A stretch of DNA of 64,000 nt from an uncultured Gammaproteobacteria bacterium (GTDB lineage Bacteria; Pseudomonadota; Gammaproteobacteria; Nitrosococcales; Methylophagaceae), in the NCBI GenBank assembly GCA_905181885.1, contig CAJIZI010000003.1, positions 186,001 to 250,000 of the forward strand, given 5' to 3'. The position numbers were made by a program, and so were the translations under genes. Position 1 is the stretch's first letter, and each line of letters opens with the position of its first letter. Shown piece by piece: positions 1-10,779 of this stretch. The notes below the pieces were generated by a model. It was not told where the DNA came from and did no database searches. It saw only the letters and a list, made by a program, of their open reading frames with translations.

Positions 1-102
1 CATGGACCTATTGCCCCACTTGAACATACACATCAAGAGGATAAGAACTTAGTTTCAGTACTGACAGCTGCAGTGCATGAGTATCGTTCACGCCATAAAT
101 AA
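1..102 (+). CDS. oadG: Oxaloacetate decarboxylase gamma subunit, C-terminal end (partial)
   Basis: Frame 1 reads [33 protein letters not shown], an OadG-like C-terminus, directly upstream of oadA and oadB. Confidence 0.7.
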   Translation, partial: HGPIAPLEHTHQEDKNLVSVLTAAVHEYRSRHK

Positions 103-149
103 GTACACTTTTTCACCCCATACTTTGCTATTACTCAAAGGCCATCAAT

Positions 150-1946
150 ATGACCGAATCTAAACACACATTAGGTATCACAGACGTCGTTCTCCGTGAT
201 GCTCACCAATCATTATTTGCCACTCGTCTTCGCTTAGAGGACATGCTGCCTATTGCAGATAAACTCGATCAAGTAGGCTATTGGTCAATAGAGACATGGG
301 GCGGCGCCACTTTCGATGCTTGTATTCGCTACTTAGGTGAAGATCCATGGCACCGTATTCGAACTTTGAAAGCTGCTATGCCTAATACACCTCAGCAAAT
401 GCTGTTGCGTGGCCAAAACCTATTAGGTTATCGCCATTATGCAGATGATGTGGTTAGGAAATTTGTCGAGCGTGCCGCAATTAACGGTGTTGATGTGTTT
501 CGTGTGTTTGATGCAATGAACGATACTCGTAACTTAGAAACAGCAATTAAGGCAATTTTAGAAAATGGTCGCCATGCACAAGGCACAATCTCCTATACAC
601 TTAGCCCTGTACATAATTTATCTATGTGGATCGACCAAGCTAAGCGTATTGAAGATATGGGTGCCAACTCACTATGCATTAAAGATATGGCTGGTTTGCT
701 TAAGCCTTATACGGCTTTCGAGCTCGTTACAAGCCTTAAGCAAGCCATCGATATTCCCATTCAATTACATTCGCACGCAACTACAGGCCTATCCACAGCA
801 ACAATCTTAAAAAGTGTCGAAGCTGGAATTGATAATGTCGACACCTCAATTTCATCAATGTCTATGACCTATGGTCATTCACCAACAGAGTCTGTGGTTG
901 CAATGATGGAAGGAACGCAACGGCCTACTGGTTTAAACATTATATTGCTAGAAGAAATTGCAGCTTATTTCCGCGATATTCGTAAAAAATATGTAAAATG
1001 GGAAGGTTCTTTAAGGGGGATAGACTCTCGAATTTTAGTAGCTCAAGTCCCCGGAGGCATGCTGACGAATATGGAAAGTCAACTGCGTGAACAAGGAGCA
1101 GAAGACAGGTTAGATGAGGTGCTCCTTGAAATACCGAGAGTTCGTGAAGATCTAGGCTTTATTCCTCTCGTTACCCCCACTTCTCAAATTGTCGGTACTC
1201 AAGCAGTGCTTAATGTTCTCACTGGAGAACGCTACAAGAATATTACAGCTGAAACAGCTGGCATCTTAAAAGGCGAGTATGGATCTGCGCCAGCTCCATA
1301 TAATCAAAAATTACAACAACAGATCTTAGATGGAGCTGATGTCATCACCTGCCGCCCTGCAGATCTGATTGAGCCCGAACTAGGTAAACTCACAGCTGAA
1401 TTACAAGAGCATGTAAGTAATGAAGGTATTTCACTTGAAGTCGGCGAACGTGAAATTGATGATGTCTTAACATATGCTTTATTCCCCCAAGTTGGGTTGA
1501 AATTTTTGGCAAACCGCAATAACCCTGATGCGTTTGAACCCACGCCAACTTTAGAGACTGTAAAGGTTGAGAATGAAAAACTGACAACACCTCAATCCGG
1601 CTCAGAAACCTATACCGTCAACGTAAACAACCAAGACTACGTTGTTGTCGTAAATGAAGGCGGCGAACTATCACATTATGAAAGTGCATCAATTAATGAA
1701 AGTAACACCACAGCAGCGGCCCCCTCAATTACGGCCACGACTGTATCTGCACCTCTAGCTGGCACCATATGGAAAGTAGAAGTTAATGTGGGTCAGACTG
1801 TACAGGAAGGTGAAGTAATATTAATTCTTGAAGCAATGAAGATGGAAACACAGATTGTGGCAGAAAAAAAAGGGATAATCACCTCTCTTTCTGTCAAACC
1901 TGGTGATGCCGTTCAAGTTGGTGATCATCTTGTTTCACTGGGATAA
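150..1946 (+). CDS. oadA: Oxaloacetate decarboxylase alpha subunit (biotin-carrying)
   Basis: 598 aa; [15 protein letters not shown] carboxyltransferase motif and C-terminal biotin site EAMKMET. Confidence 0.95.
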   Translation: MTESKHTLGITDVVLRDAHQSLFATRLRLEDMLPIADKLDQVGYWSIETWGGATFDACIRYLGEDPWHRIRTLKAAMPNTPQQMLLRGQNLLGYRHYADDVVRKFVERAAINGVDVFRVFDAMNDTRNLETAIKAILENGRHAQGTISYTLSPVHNLSMWIDQAKRIEDMGANSLCIKDMAGLLKPYTAFELVTSLKQAIDIPIQLHSHATTGLSTATILKSVEAGIDNVDTSISSMSMTYGHSPTESVVAMMEGTQRPTGLNIILLEEIAAYFRDIRKKYVKWEGSLRGIDSRILVAQVPGGMLTNMESQLREQGAEDRLDEVLLEIPRVREDLGFIPLVTPTSQIVGTQAVLNVLTGERYKNITAETAGILKGEYGSAPAPYNQKLQQQILDGADVITCRPADLIEPELGKLTAELQEHVSNEGISLEVGEREIDDVLTYALFPQVGLKFLANRNNPDAFEPTPTLETVKVENEKLTTPQSGSETYTVNVNNQDYVVVVNEGGELSHYESASINESNTTAAAPSITATTVSAPLAGTIWKVEVNVGQTVQEGEVILILEAMKMETQIVAEKKGIITSLSVKPGDAVQVGDHLVSLG

Positions 1947-1957
1947 AGGTTTGAATA

Positions 1958-3091
1958 ATGGATAAGTTGTTACATCTTTGGCATAACACTGGCCTTCATC
2001 AAATGACCCCTGGACAGGGTGTTATGATACTAATTGGTATGTTGCTGCTCTACCTTGCCATTAACAAAAATTTTGAACCTTTGCTCTTAGTTCCTATCGG
2101 TTTTGGTGGTGTATTAGCCAATATCCCCGGGGCAGGTCTTGCGGAGTATGGTGGTATCTTGCACATTTTCTATACTGTTGGTATTGAAAGTGGTGCATTC
2201 CCACTGATTATTTTTATGGGTGTCGGCGCCATGACAGACTTTGGTCCTTTACTCGCTAACCCAAAAACTCTCTTTCTCGGCGCTGCAGCACAATTAGGTA
2301 TTTTTGCTACCTTAATGGGAGCCATTTTATTATCTACTTTTGGAATCTTTGACTTTTCACTATCCGATGCTGCCGCTATTGCCATTATTGGTGGCGCTGA
2401 TGGGCCTACCTCAATTTATGTTGCTAGCAAGCTCGCTCCCGATTTATTGGGAGCTATTGCTGTAGCCTCATATTCCTATATGGCTCTAGTTCCTCTAATA
2501 CAGCCCCCCATTATGCGAGCATTAACCACGGAAGCAGAACGAAAAATTAAAATGGTGCAACAACGTCATGTCTCACAACGTGAAAAAGTTATTTTCCCCT
2601 TGTTACTTTTGCTATTGGTCGCTTTTTTACTACCCGATGCTGCACCTTTGTTAGGTATGTTTTGTTTTGGAAATTTGATGAAAGAATGTGCTGTTGTCGA
2701 TAGGCTCAGCAATACAACACAAAACTCTCTCATTAATACTGTCACCATCTTTTTAGGATTAGCCGTGGGCTCAAAACTCAGTGCTGATAAGTTTCTAGAT
2801 TTTACTACTCTAGGTATTCTACTTTTGGGGATGGTTGCCTTCTCTATCGGAACTGCATCTGGTGTATTAATGGCTAAGTTACTTAATAAATTTGGCGGCG
2901 GTGGTATCAACCCCTTAATTGGATCTGCCGGTGTGTCGGCTGTACCAATGGCAGCTCGAGTGTCAAATAAACTCGGTTTAGAAGCCGATCCACATAACTT
3001 CTTGCTGATGCATGCAATGGGTCCCAATGTCGCCGGCGTAATAGGTTCTGCAGTTGCAGCAGGTATCATGATCAATTATGTTAATGGCTAG
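1958..3091 (+). CDS. oadB: Oxaloacetate decarboxylase beta subunit, Na+ pump membrane subunit
   Basis: 377 aa polytopic protein with [17 protein letters not shown] and [18 protein letters not shown] motifs; follows oadA. Confidence 0.95.
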   Translation: MDKLLHLWHNTGLHQMTPGQGVMILIGMLLLYLAINKNFEPLLLVPIGFGGVLANIPGAGLAEYGGILHIFYTVGIESGAFPLIIFMGVGAMTDFGPLLANPKTLFLGAAAQLGIFATLMGAILLSTFGIFDFSLSDAAAIAIIGGADGPTSIYVASKLAPDLLGAIAVASYSYMALVPLIQPPIMRALTTEAERKIKMVQQRHVSQREKVIFPLLLLLLVAFLLPDAAPLLGMFCFGNLMKECAVVDRLSNTTQNSLINTVTIFLGLAVGSKLSADKFLDFTTLGILLLGMVAFSIGTASGVLMAKLLNKFGGGGINPLIGSAGVSAVPMAARVSNKLGLEADPHNFLLMHAMGPNVAGVIGSAVAAGIMINYVNG

Positions 3092-3152
3092 CCTACTCTA
3101 AGTTTGAAAAATAACTCATCTTAAGTTCGACTTGATTGAGAAAAAGTCTTTT

Positions 3153-3518
3153 CTACTTATCTTTACCCATTAAACCTGCCAGCTCAGAAAATGGGTTATG
3201 AGTAGCCTTAACCTCACTACTTTCAACACTACCCCCATAACGAACTTGCTCAATATAGCGAGAGTGCTCATTGTCATGACAATAAACACATAATAGCTCC
3301 CAATTTGCGCCATCTGCAGGGTTATTGTCATGGTTATGATCGCGATGATGAACGGTCAATTCTTGTAAATTGAGTTGTGTAAACTCTCTTATACAGCGGC
3401 CACAAACCCAAGGATACATTTTTAAGGCACGTTCTCGATAGGTATGCTCGCGTTCAGCTTGATATTTTTTTGCTTGAGCTACAATATTGTCTAAACGTTT
3501 ATTTTTGTCTAAATTCAT
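3153..3518 (-). CDS. yajD: YajD-like HNH nuclease family protein
   Basis: 121 aa; HHRDHNHDNNPADGANWELLCVYCHDNEHSR HNH signature. Confidence 0.85.
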   Translation of the reverse strand: MNLDKNKRLDNIVAQAKKYQAEREHTYRERALKMYPWVCGRCIREFTQLNLQELTVHHRDHNHDNNPADGANWELLCVYCHDNEHSRYIEQVRYGGSVESSEVKATHNPFSELAGLMGKDK

Positions 3519-3619
3519 ATTTACATTACTATGATTTCTTCTTTAGGCTAATACATACTATAATCAAATAATATACGCTAGTCGTCAAGGCTTCCTGCAG
3601 GTTTATTTAGGCTTTTTTT

Positions 3620-3838
3620 ATGTCTACTCCCACAATTTTTGTTGTACTAACACAGTCTCCTACTGAACTCTTCAAAATACTTAAATTCGAAGGCCTTGTT
3701 GCCAGCGGCGCAGAAGCCAAACAAGCTATTTCTGATGGCTTAGTGTTTGTAAATGGAGAAGTGGAAACGAGGAAGAGGAAAAAAATTGTTGCCGGTGATG
3801 AAATTCAATTTTTAGACTCACAATTGACTATTAGGTAA
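3620..3838 (+). CDS. S4-domain RNA-binding protein, YbcJ-like
   Basis: 72 aa; LFKILKFEGLVASGAEAKQAISDGLVFVNGEVETRKRKKI S4 pattern. Confidence 0.85.
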   Translation: MSTPTIFVVLTQSPTELFKILKFEGLVASGAEAKQAISDGLVFVNGEVETRKRKKIVAGDEIQFLDSQLTIR

Positions 3839-3886
3839 GCCACTATCTTTAGCTCACTTTCCCCCTCTTCTCTTGCAAAGGTAACT

Positions 3887-4741
3887 TTGCTAACAGCTCT
3901 CTCACTTCTTGCTTTTGCTGCTAATTCGGTTTTATGCCGCTATGCTTTAGAAAATGGTGCTATAGATCCAAGCAGCTTTACAAGTCTTCGCCTGCTATCC
4001 GGTACTTTAATGCTGATTTTCATAATTAGCTTACAGCGACAAACCTTAACCTCAGTTATGCGCTCAAAAGGCAGTTGGTTCTCTGGCTTTATGCTATTTA
4101 CATACGCCTGTGCCTTTTCTTTTGCCTATCAGCTTTTAGGAGCGGCTATGGGAGCATTGATCCTCTTTGGTGCTGTTCAAGTAACCATGATTTTAGTATC
4201 TGTTTATTCAGGAAACCGACTTCACTCAACGGAATGGCTAGGTATTACACTGGCCTTTGCTGGCTTTGTCTACTTGGTATTACCAGGACTGACTGCACCT
4301 CCCATATCAGGCCTTATTCTGATGGGTTCTTCGGGTATTGCATGGGCAATTTATAGTCTTAAAGGTCAACAGTCGTCACAGGCGCTGATGGATACCACTT
4401 ATAATTTTATAAGAACAATGCCCTTTGTGATCATACTCATTTTGTTAACGTATGAGAGTGCATACTATTCATACCAAGGTATTACTTTGGCTATTGTATC
4501 CGGGGCTATCACCTCTGCTCTTGGTTATATTATATGGTACCGTGCTCTAAGTGACCTTAGCTCAACGCAAGCTGCAGTTGTCCAGTTACTAGTCCCTGTT
4601 ATTACTGCTGTGGGTGGAATTATCTTTCTATCTGAGGCCGTCACATTGAGACTTTTTATAGCGGGTGCACTTATTTTAGGAGGTATTCTTCTGGTCATCA
4701 TAGGTCGCTATTACTTTGTTAGTTTCAGGTTAAAGCCATAA
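3887..4741 (+). CDS. EamA/DMT-family transporter (TTG start)
   Basis: 284 aa, about 10 hydrophobic segments, EamA-type repeat; TTG start with an upstream AAAGGT ribosome-binding site. Confidence 0.85.
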   Translation: MLTALSLLAFAANSVLCRYALENGAIDPSSFTSLRLLSGTLMLIFIISLQRQTLTSVMRSKGSWFSGFMLFTYACAFSFAYQLLGAAMGALILFGAVQVTMILVSVYSGNRLHSTEWLGITLAFAGFVYLVLPGLTAPPISGLILMGSSGIAWAIYSLKGQQSSQALMDTTYNFIRTMPFVIILILLTYESAYYSYQGITLAIVSGAITSALGYIIWYRALSDLSSTQAAVVQLLVPVITAVGGIIFLSEAVTLRLFIAGALILGGILLVIIGRYYFVSFRLKP

Positions 4742-5395
4742 TCAAGCTGGTAATAAATGGCCTGTTTTAACTAGGATCACTGTTTCCATTTCTGTATAAA
4801 GTTTGTGACCGTTAGAGTGGGGATTCCTTACCCATGACCCGGTAGGGTATTCACCAAACTCATCTTTAAATGCACCAGAAATCACCAATATTTCTTCTCC
4901 ACCAATATGCTTTGGTAGCGAAAATAACTTTTTAGCCGAGCATTTAAACAAAGCTACTCTCTCTTCTTCAAATGAGTGCAAAAGCATTATCTTTATATCA
5001 TCTATACTCTGATACCAACTTGTATTGTTGGTATCAATTACAAATTGCTCCGTATCCATTTCTAAAAACTGGTGTAATTTAACAAAAAGAATGCAACCGT
5101 CTACACTAAATGGAGCATGCGAAGTCCCAGGTGGGTTTCTAACATAACTTCCTGTTGGGTAATCGCCCATTTCATCTGAAAAAATACCATCTAAAACAAA
5201 TATTTCCTCACCAAAAGGATGATAGTGTCGGTTGAAATTGGCCCCTCTTTCATAGCGAACGATACTAGTAGCATGCCCTCTTTCCTCTTCCTCTCTTGCT
5301 AGGTATTTACGGCTTACCCCGGCCGCTGGACTATCGGCCCATTTCATTTCATTGGTCTTGATGACAACTCGCTTCGAAAGATCAGTATTCAACAC
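4742..5395 (-). CDS. Tandem ChrR-like cupin protein
   Basis: 217 aa with two similar cupin units: GEEIFVLDGIFSDEMGDYPTGSYVRNPPGTSH and GEEILVISGAFKDEFGEYPTGSWVRNPHSNGH. Confidence 0.8.
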   Translation of the reverse strand: MLNTDLSKRVVIKTNEMKWADSPAAGVSRKYLAREEEERGHATSIVRYERGANFNRHYHPFGEEIFVLDGIFSDEMGDYPTGSYVRNPPGTSHAPFSVDGCILFVKLHQFLEMDTEQFVIDTNNTSWYQSIDDIKIMLLHSFEEERVALFKCSAKKLFSLPKHIGGEEILVISGAFKDEFGEYPTGSWVRNPHSNGHKLYTEMETVILVKTGHLLPA

Positions 5396-5488
5396 AATAT
5401 TCAGACTCGTAACATAAAGATTAATGATAACTAATATTAAGTAATGAACAATGAAAAATTCATAATTCCAGAAACTTACTCAACTTGC

Positions 5489-5494
5489 TATAAT
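5489..5494 (+). promoter_or_regulatory. Candidate extended -10 promoter element (TGcTATAAT) for ppiC
   Basis: Sequence ...acttgcTATAATagcc 36 nt upstream of the ppiC start codon. Confidence 0.55.
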
Positions 5495-5529
5495 AGCCGA
5501 TTTTGAATTTCGAACAATAGGAGTTACAG

Positions 5530-5811
5530 ATGGCTAAAGCAACAGCAAGGCATATTTTAGTAGATAGCGAAGAAGTTTGCTTAGAACTAAAAAAGGAAAT
5601 AGAACAAGGCACCGATTTTGCCAACGTCGCAAAAGACAATTCGTCATGCCCATCGAGTGCTCAAGGTGGAGATCTAGGTGAATTTAGCCCCGGAATGATG
5701 GTCCCTGAGTTTGATAAAGTAGTTTTTTCAGCACCTCTCAACACCGTCCAAGGCCCTGTTAAAACACAATTTGGTTATCACTTACTAGAAGTGACTAGTC
5801 GAGAAGATTAA
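5530..5811 (+). CDS. ppiC: Parvulin-type peptidyl-prolyl cis-trans isomerase
   Basis: 93 aa; ARHILV...GGDLGEFSPGMMVPEFDKVVF...TQFGYHLLEV rotamase signature. Confidence 0.92.
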   Translation: MAKATARHILVDSEEVCLELKKEIEQGTDFANVAKDNSSCPSSAQGGDLGEFSPGMMVPEFDKVVFSAPLNTVQGPVKTQFGYHLLEVTSRED

Positions 5812-5831
5812 GCCAAAACTATCGTCATATT

Positions 5832-5865
5832 AGCCCTATCAGATTAGTCTGCTGGGGCTTTTTTA
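5832..5865. terminator. Candidate Rho-independent terminator between convergent ppiC and dinG
   Basis: AGCCC-tat-CAGA-ttag-TCTG-ctg-GGGCT followed by TTTTTT. Confidence 0.65.
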
Positions 5866-5874
5866 TACTACTTA

Positions 5875-7953
5875 TTAATCAATCAAACGATAATTTGGTA
5901 AATGTTCCAGTAGCTGTTTACCATAAGCTTTAGTCAATAAACGCCTGTCTAAAATAGTGATCCGACCAACATCTGTTTCTTTACGTAATAAACGTCCACA
6001 GGCTTGAATTAGTTTTATGCTAACTGCTGGTAATGATAAGCTAAGAAATGGCTGGCCACCACGGCGAAGAACCCATTCTTGTTTCGCTTGTTCTATCGGT
6101 CTTGTAAAAACAGGGAATGGAAGTTTCGTCATAACTACATGGCTACATAAGTTACCCGGAAGATCGACACCTTCAGCAAATCGATCCATTCCGAAAATAA
6201 TACTCCCTTTACCACCTTGGATACGTTTTATGTGTGTTGAAACCATGTTCTTAGGTGATAACGTATCTCCCTGTAATAAAATTAATTTACCAAAAGACGG
6301 TTTCAATTGCTCGTATACAAAATCCATCACACGTTTTGAGGTGAACAACACTAACGTAGCTTCTGTTTTATCAATCACAATTGACAATTTTTTTGCAACT
6401 TCGTGTTGCCAAGCTTCATTATTCTCATTCGGTGAAAAAATCATTTCTGGTAATGATAATGTTGCTTGCTGCTGATAATCAAAAGGTGACTCCACGGCTA
6501 AAAAATGTTGTTCACTAAATCGTCTTAAACCACAATCTGTTCTAAAACGTCTAAATAAGCCCATTCCCCTTAACGTTGCCGACGTTAAAACCGCACCAAA
6601 AGCTCTATTCCAAAGGCTTTTTTCTAAAAAGTATGCTGCAGACATTGGACCAGCATTAATTACTAGAGACTCAGATTTTGCAAATTTCTCATATGATAGC
6701 CAACGAACATTAGGCGGCCTATTCTCAACATCCGGCTCTAAAAATAAGGCCATGAAATCAATTAGATAACCAAATATATTTTGCACTGTTCCAACCTGAG
6801 GTAACAATGCTTCTCCCACATTATTAGGTATTTCTTTCGTTTCTAAGCCGTCTTTAATCCATTTAGAAAAAACCCCATAATGTTTATAGATAGAATTTGC
6901 TCGTTGAAGCAAGTTCTGACAGGGTACGATTAGAGCTACCACTAAAGGGCTTTGCCAATAAATCCGAGGCTCACTTAGCTTACCAGTTATTACATCCTTG
7001 GCCAGTTGTTCACTTTCTAATAATGTTTCAAGCTGCTGTAAAATTGTTATCACGCTGGGCAGATCTCTTCTTAGTTCTGTCAATATATAGCCAAAGTCGT
7101 GCTGTCTGAAAGCTAGTGCTTTTGGTATTTTTTTTAATACACTGTCAGCAGTTTCGGTTGTTTGATAGATTTGAGAAAAGTTGAGTGCTTTAGCAGCATG
7201 ATCTAGTGCCTTTTGAGGTAAATTATGTGCTTCATCAAAAACGAATAGTACCTCTTCAGGATTGGGTAATACTAAACCACCACCTAAGTCTGCATCACTC
7301 AAGACAAGATCATGGTTTGCTACAATGACGTTAGCAGCTAACATCTCTTTTCGTACTAAATAATAAGGGCATCGAATATAATGTGAACAGTTTTTTCCTG
7401 CACATCCTTCCGAATCCGTAGAAATATTACCCCATAGTTCAGACTCTATGCCAACACTATAGCTATCCCTGTCCCCATTCCATTTTTTAGCATCCCATTG
7501 TTGATATAAAGATTCAGCTATTTCACGTTGTTTTAATTTTGTATCTTTAAAAGAGGTGTCTAAAGATAGTTCTTGTTGGCTATCATCAAGTCTAACCCTT
7601 GATAGTTTGCTCGGGCAGAGATAGCGTCTCCGGCCCTTTGCTTGAACAAACCTTAAAGGGCGAGCGCTGGCATCTCGAAATTGAGGCAAATCTTTTTGTA
7701 ACAATTGTTGTTGAAGATTGACCGTCGCTGTACTTATAACCAGCATTTTTTTATTCTCTAGAGCAACATCTATTACACCTGCTAAATAAGCTAGAGTCTT
7801 ACCTACACCTGTTGGTGCTTCAACTACTGCCATACGTTGATGGCTTTCATTTTTAAGACATTCCGCTATGAACTGACTCATTTCTAATTGTTGGGGCCGG
7901 GTTTTGAAATCTGCCATTGATTTCTCAACGCGTTTAAATAATAGATCAATCAA
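5875..7953 (-). CDS. dinG: DinG/YoaA-family ATP-dependent DNA helicase
   Basis: 692 aa; Walker A EAPTGVGKT, DEAH box (FDEAHNLP), Cys residues of an FeS-type region, C-terminal QACGRLLR. Confidence 0.88.
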   Translation of the reverse strand: MIDLLFKRVEKSMADFKTRPQQLEMSQFIAECLKNESHQRMAVVEAPTGVGKTLAYLAGVIDVALENKKMLVISTATVNLQQQLLQKDLPQFRDASARPLRFVQAKGRRRYLCPSKLSRVRLDDSQQELSLDTSFKDTKLKQREIAESLYQQWDAKKWNGDRDSYSVGIESELWGNISTDSEGCAGKNCSHYIRCPYYLVRKEMLAANVIVANHDLVLSDADLGGGLVLPNPEEVLFVFDEAHNLPQKALDHAAKALNFSQIYQTTETADSVLKKIPKALAFRQHDFGYILTELRRDLPSVITILQQLETLLESEQLAKDVITGKLSEPRIYWQSPLVVALIVPCQNLLQRANSIYKHYGVFSKWIKDGLETKEIPNNVGEALLPQVGTVQNIFGYLIDFMALFLEPDVENRPPNVRWLSYEKFAKSESLVINAGPMSAAYFLEKSLWNRAFGAVLTSATLRGMGLFRRFRTDCGLRRFSEQHFLAVESPFDYQQQATLSLPEMIFSPNENNEAWQHEVAKKLSIVIDKTEATLVLFTSKRVMDFVYEQLKPSFGKLILLQGDTLSPKNMVSTHIKRIQGGKGSIIFGMDRFAEGVDLPGNLCSHVVMTKLPFPVFTRPIEQAKQEWVLRRGGQPFLSLSLPAVSIKLIQACGRLLRKETDVGRITILDRRLLTKAYGKQLLEHLPNYRLID

Positions 7954-8101
7954 GCTCGGCCATACCTAGTTAATTAGTATCCCTTTATTCTCCTGAAGCT
8001 AAGTCCATAATTCAATCACTTTTCCTTAGAGCCTCTTCTGCTGTCAACATCTAGTCAAATGCATAAGAACTGCTCACCTACATGCGCAAATAACCTCTTT
8101 T

Positions 8102-9856
8102 TTAAACCTTCAAAAGGTCTTCTATTAGAAACTGTAGCTGTCTTTCCTCTCTATATTCATTAACATTCAAGCGGTAACGCAAACAGACCTGGCATCCAAC
8201 TAGTAGCCAATCAGGACATCTCTTACCAAATGCCATTCCTATCAGCTTTCTATCATCACTTAACCGCAATGTCAGCCTTAAGTGGTCATTTTGTTGTCCG
8301 ACTGTTCTTATATTATCTACAAAAAAAGTACCATGGAACCGTGGCTCCGGGAAGCCCTGTCCCCACGGTGCTATCATCGGCAATTGTTCTGCTAGCGCTA
8401 ATGTTGTTTCGTTACACGCTAATTCACCATCCGATAACAGTTCCTTATTTAAATCTTCTTCGCTTATAGTTTGTTCGACGGCATATAGAAAGTGCTGCTC
8501 AAACTCAGTTAATTTAGTGAGCGAAATAGTCACTCCTGCTGCCATAGCATGTCCACCAAAGTGAGTTAAAACTGTTGGTGCTCTACTTGCGACTAGTGCC
8601 AGTACATCACGAATATGCACACCAGGAATAGATCGGGCCGATCCCTTGATTTCTCCTGCCTTGCCTGGAGCAAAAACAATAACAGGACGATGTTGTCTTT
8701 CTTTAATTCGCGATGCTAACAAACCAACAACACCTTGATGCCAGCGTTCATCATACAAGCAGTATGCTAGTGGTGCATCGGCAGCATCAAATTTCATCGC
8801 TTCTAGCATAGTTAAAGCATCTTCTTGCATCGTTTGCTCAACCTCACGACGTTGTAGGTTGATATCATCTAATTCTTTTGCCATTGTTAATGCTTGTGAA
8901 AAATCGTCTGTTAATAAAACTTCTATACCCAATCCCATGTCATCTAAGCGCCCTGCTGCATTCAGACGAGGTGCAATAGAAAAACCCATATCACTGCTTG
9001 ATAATAAGGAAGCATCTCTTCCTGAGATCTTGATTAAAGTCTTTAGACCTGTTGATGCTCTATCTGAGCGTATTCTTGCTAACCCTAAAGATACCAATGT
9101 TCTGTTAAGTCGGTCTAGTTTCACAACGTCTGCAACTGTACCTAAGGCCACTAGATCCATCAATATCATCAAATTTGGTTCATCAAAACCTACACGATCA
9201 AACCATTTTATTTTACGTAATGCTTGGCGTAGTCCTAAGAGCATATAAAAACACACACCAACACCTGCTAAGTTCTTACTTGGAAAGGTATCACCCACTT
9301 GATTAGGGTTAAGGATCGCTTCTGCTGTAGGCAGCGTTTCTCCAGGTAAATGATGATCAGTAATTAGTACCTTCATCCCGCGCTGCTGGGCAGCTTCAAC
9401 ACCAGCTATGCTTGCTATTCCATTGTCAACAGTAATCAACAAGTCAGGCTGCTGATCCTGAGGGATCTCGTCTAATAAGGCAGGAGTCAGCCCATATCCA
9501 TGAACAAAACGATTAGGTACAATATATTTAAGATCTTTGGCACCCATAGCACGTAAACCTCTAATAGCTACGGCACAACTTGTGGCTCCATCCGTATCAA
9601 AATCTGCAACTATCATGATGCGCCAGTTATTGGTAAGTGCTTCGACTAATAAAGCGCTTGCACATTCCATACCTAATAACTGGTCAGGTCTAGGCAAATC
9701 AGCTAGAGCATAACTTAATTGTTGCTCATCCATAATTCCTCTAGCTGCCAAAATTTTACGTATAGGCATTGGCCAACTTTTCGGTAGATTTCGCCAGCCT
9801 TTTGATGATCTTTCCGTAATTTTCTGTTGTGCAATCATTGCCAAAATCGCCAACAA
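8102..9856 (-). CDS. recJ: Single-stranded-DNA-specific exonuclease RecJ
   Basis: 584 aa; ADFDTDGATS, TVDNGIA, TDHHLPG DHH motifs; FGGHAMAAGV DHHA1 motif. Translation may start at an internal Met. Confidence 0.95.
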   Translation of the reverse strand: MLAILAMIAQQKITERSSKGWRNLPKSWPMPIRKILAARGIMDEQQLSYALADLPRPDQLLGMECASALLVEALTNNWRIMIVADFDTDGATSCAVAIRGLRAMGAKDLKYIVPNRFVHGYGLTPALLDEIPQDQQPDLLITVDNGIASIAGVEAAQQRGMKVLITDHHLPGETLPTAEAILNPNQVGDTFPSKNLAGVGVCFYMLLGLRQALRKIKWFDRVGFDEPNLMILMDLVALGTVADVVKLDRLNRTLVSLGLARIRSDRASTGLKTLIKISGRDASLLSSSDMGFSIAPRLNAAGRLDDMGLGIEVLLTDDFSQALTMAKELDDINLQRREVEQTMQEDALTMLEAMKFDAADAPLAYCLYDERWHQGVVGLLASRIKERQHRPVIVFAPGKAGEIKGSARSIPGVHIRDVLALVASRAPTVLTHFGGHAMAAGVTISLTKLTEFEQHFLYAVEQTISEEDLNKELLSDGELACNETTLALAEQLPMIAPWGQGFPEPRFHGTFFVDNIRTVGQQNDHLRLTLRLSDDRKLIGMAFGKRCPDWLLVGCQVCLRYRLNVNEYREERQLQFLIEDLLKV

Positions 9857-10779
9857 CTGATGGGCGTTAAGTGATACTCACCAAAATCTGGTACTTGCAA
9901 TATCAGTTTACTGATCGCCATCTTGGAAAGTTGCTGCCATAAAGGTTCAAATATCTTTGTATCCATAATTTGCAGCTGTTTTTGCCAATCTAACTCGGTA
10001 TCTATCTCTTTTAATAGCAACAGGTGACGACCTTTTGAAAACTGTTGTAAATCACTACTAGAATTGTACAAGGCCTCATGACCCGATCTCACTGCTAATT
10101 GTTTTAATAATGCTGACTGCCCTGAAATACTGGACCATGAGTTATTCACGGGCTTATATTCCCCTCCTTGCCCCCAAAACCAAACACTATTAATCGGTAA
10201 CTGATTAAGTGCTGTCCGGCGTGTATTTACTTCAGAATTGTAAAGCTGCATTTGAATTTCATTCCATAAACGTAGCCATTGTTGACGATCTTGACCTGAA
10301 GGTAAATAAGCTTCAACCCCTTTCCCCTCGACTTCATCTAGTGCATAAAAATTAATGTTTGGCTTAACTAATAACTTTAACATCCAACTTTCGTGTGATT
10401 GCTGACTTATTAAACCGAGTTCGTCTAATAAGGGCTGTATCTCTTTAATTAACTCTGTGCTCTCTTTCTCAGTTAAATCTAAGTTTTTTGAGAATAATAA
10501 TAGTCGGTCACGATCAGGATGCAAATAACAAGGGTCCGCTTTAATAACAAACTCCTGTTCTTGTGGTTTTGCTAAATCAGCTATTGGTATGTCTGTACCG
10601 GTTAACGGTTCCTCACTAAAATGATTAAATAAACATCGGCTTAATCCCGTTTCATAAGGCATGAAGTTAGCCTTTATGATTACCTTTCTCATATAAAATG
10701 GTATGACTTCTCTATTGATAGCTTGACTTACTATAGCAGCCAAACCTGGTATAACTACCGTCACTTCCTTTTTTGTCAT
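9835..10779 (-). CDS. RpfE-like / phosphoglycerate mutase-like regulatory protein
   Basis: 314 aa; YETGLSRCLF, ADPCYLHPDRDRLLLF and PINSVWFWGQGG are typical of this recJ-adjacent family; overlaps recJ by 22 nt. Confidence 0.65.
   Translation of the reverse strand: MTKKEVTVVIPGLAAIVSQAINREVIPFYMRKVIIKANFMPYETGLSRCLFNHFSEEPLTGTDIPIADLAKPQEQEFVIKADPCYLHPDRDRLLLFSKNLDLTEKESTELIKEIQPLLDELGLISQQSHESWMLKLLVKPNINFYALDEVEGKGVEAYLPSGQDRQQWLRLWNEIQMQLYNSEVNTRRTALNQLPINSVWFWGQGGEYKPVNNSWSSISGQSALLKQLAVRSGHEALYNSSSDLQQFSKGRHLLLLKEIDTELDWQKQLQIMDTKIFEPLWQQLSKMAISKLILQVPDFGEYHLTPISCWRFWQ

Noticed and set aside
2170-3075. Antisense ORFs of 71 and 169 aa opposite oadB
   Set aside because: Antisense to a strongly conserved gene; low-complexity composition typical of shadow ORFs.
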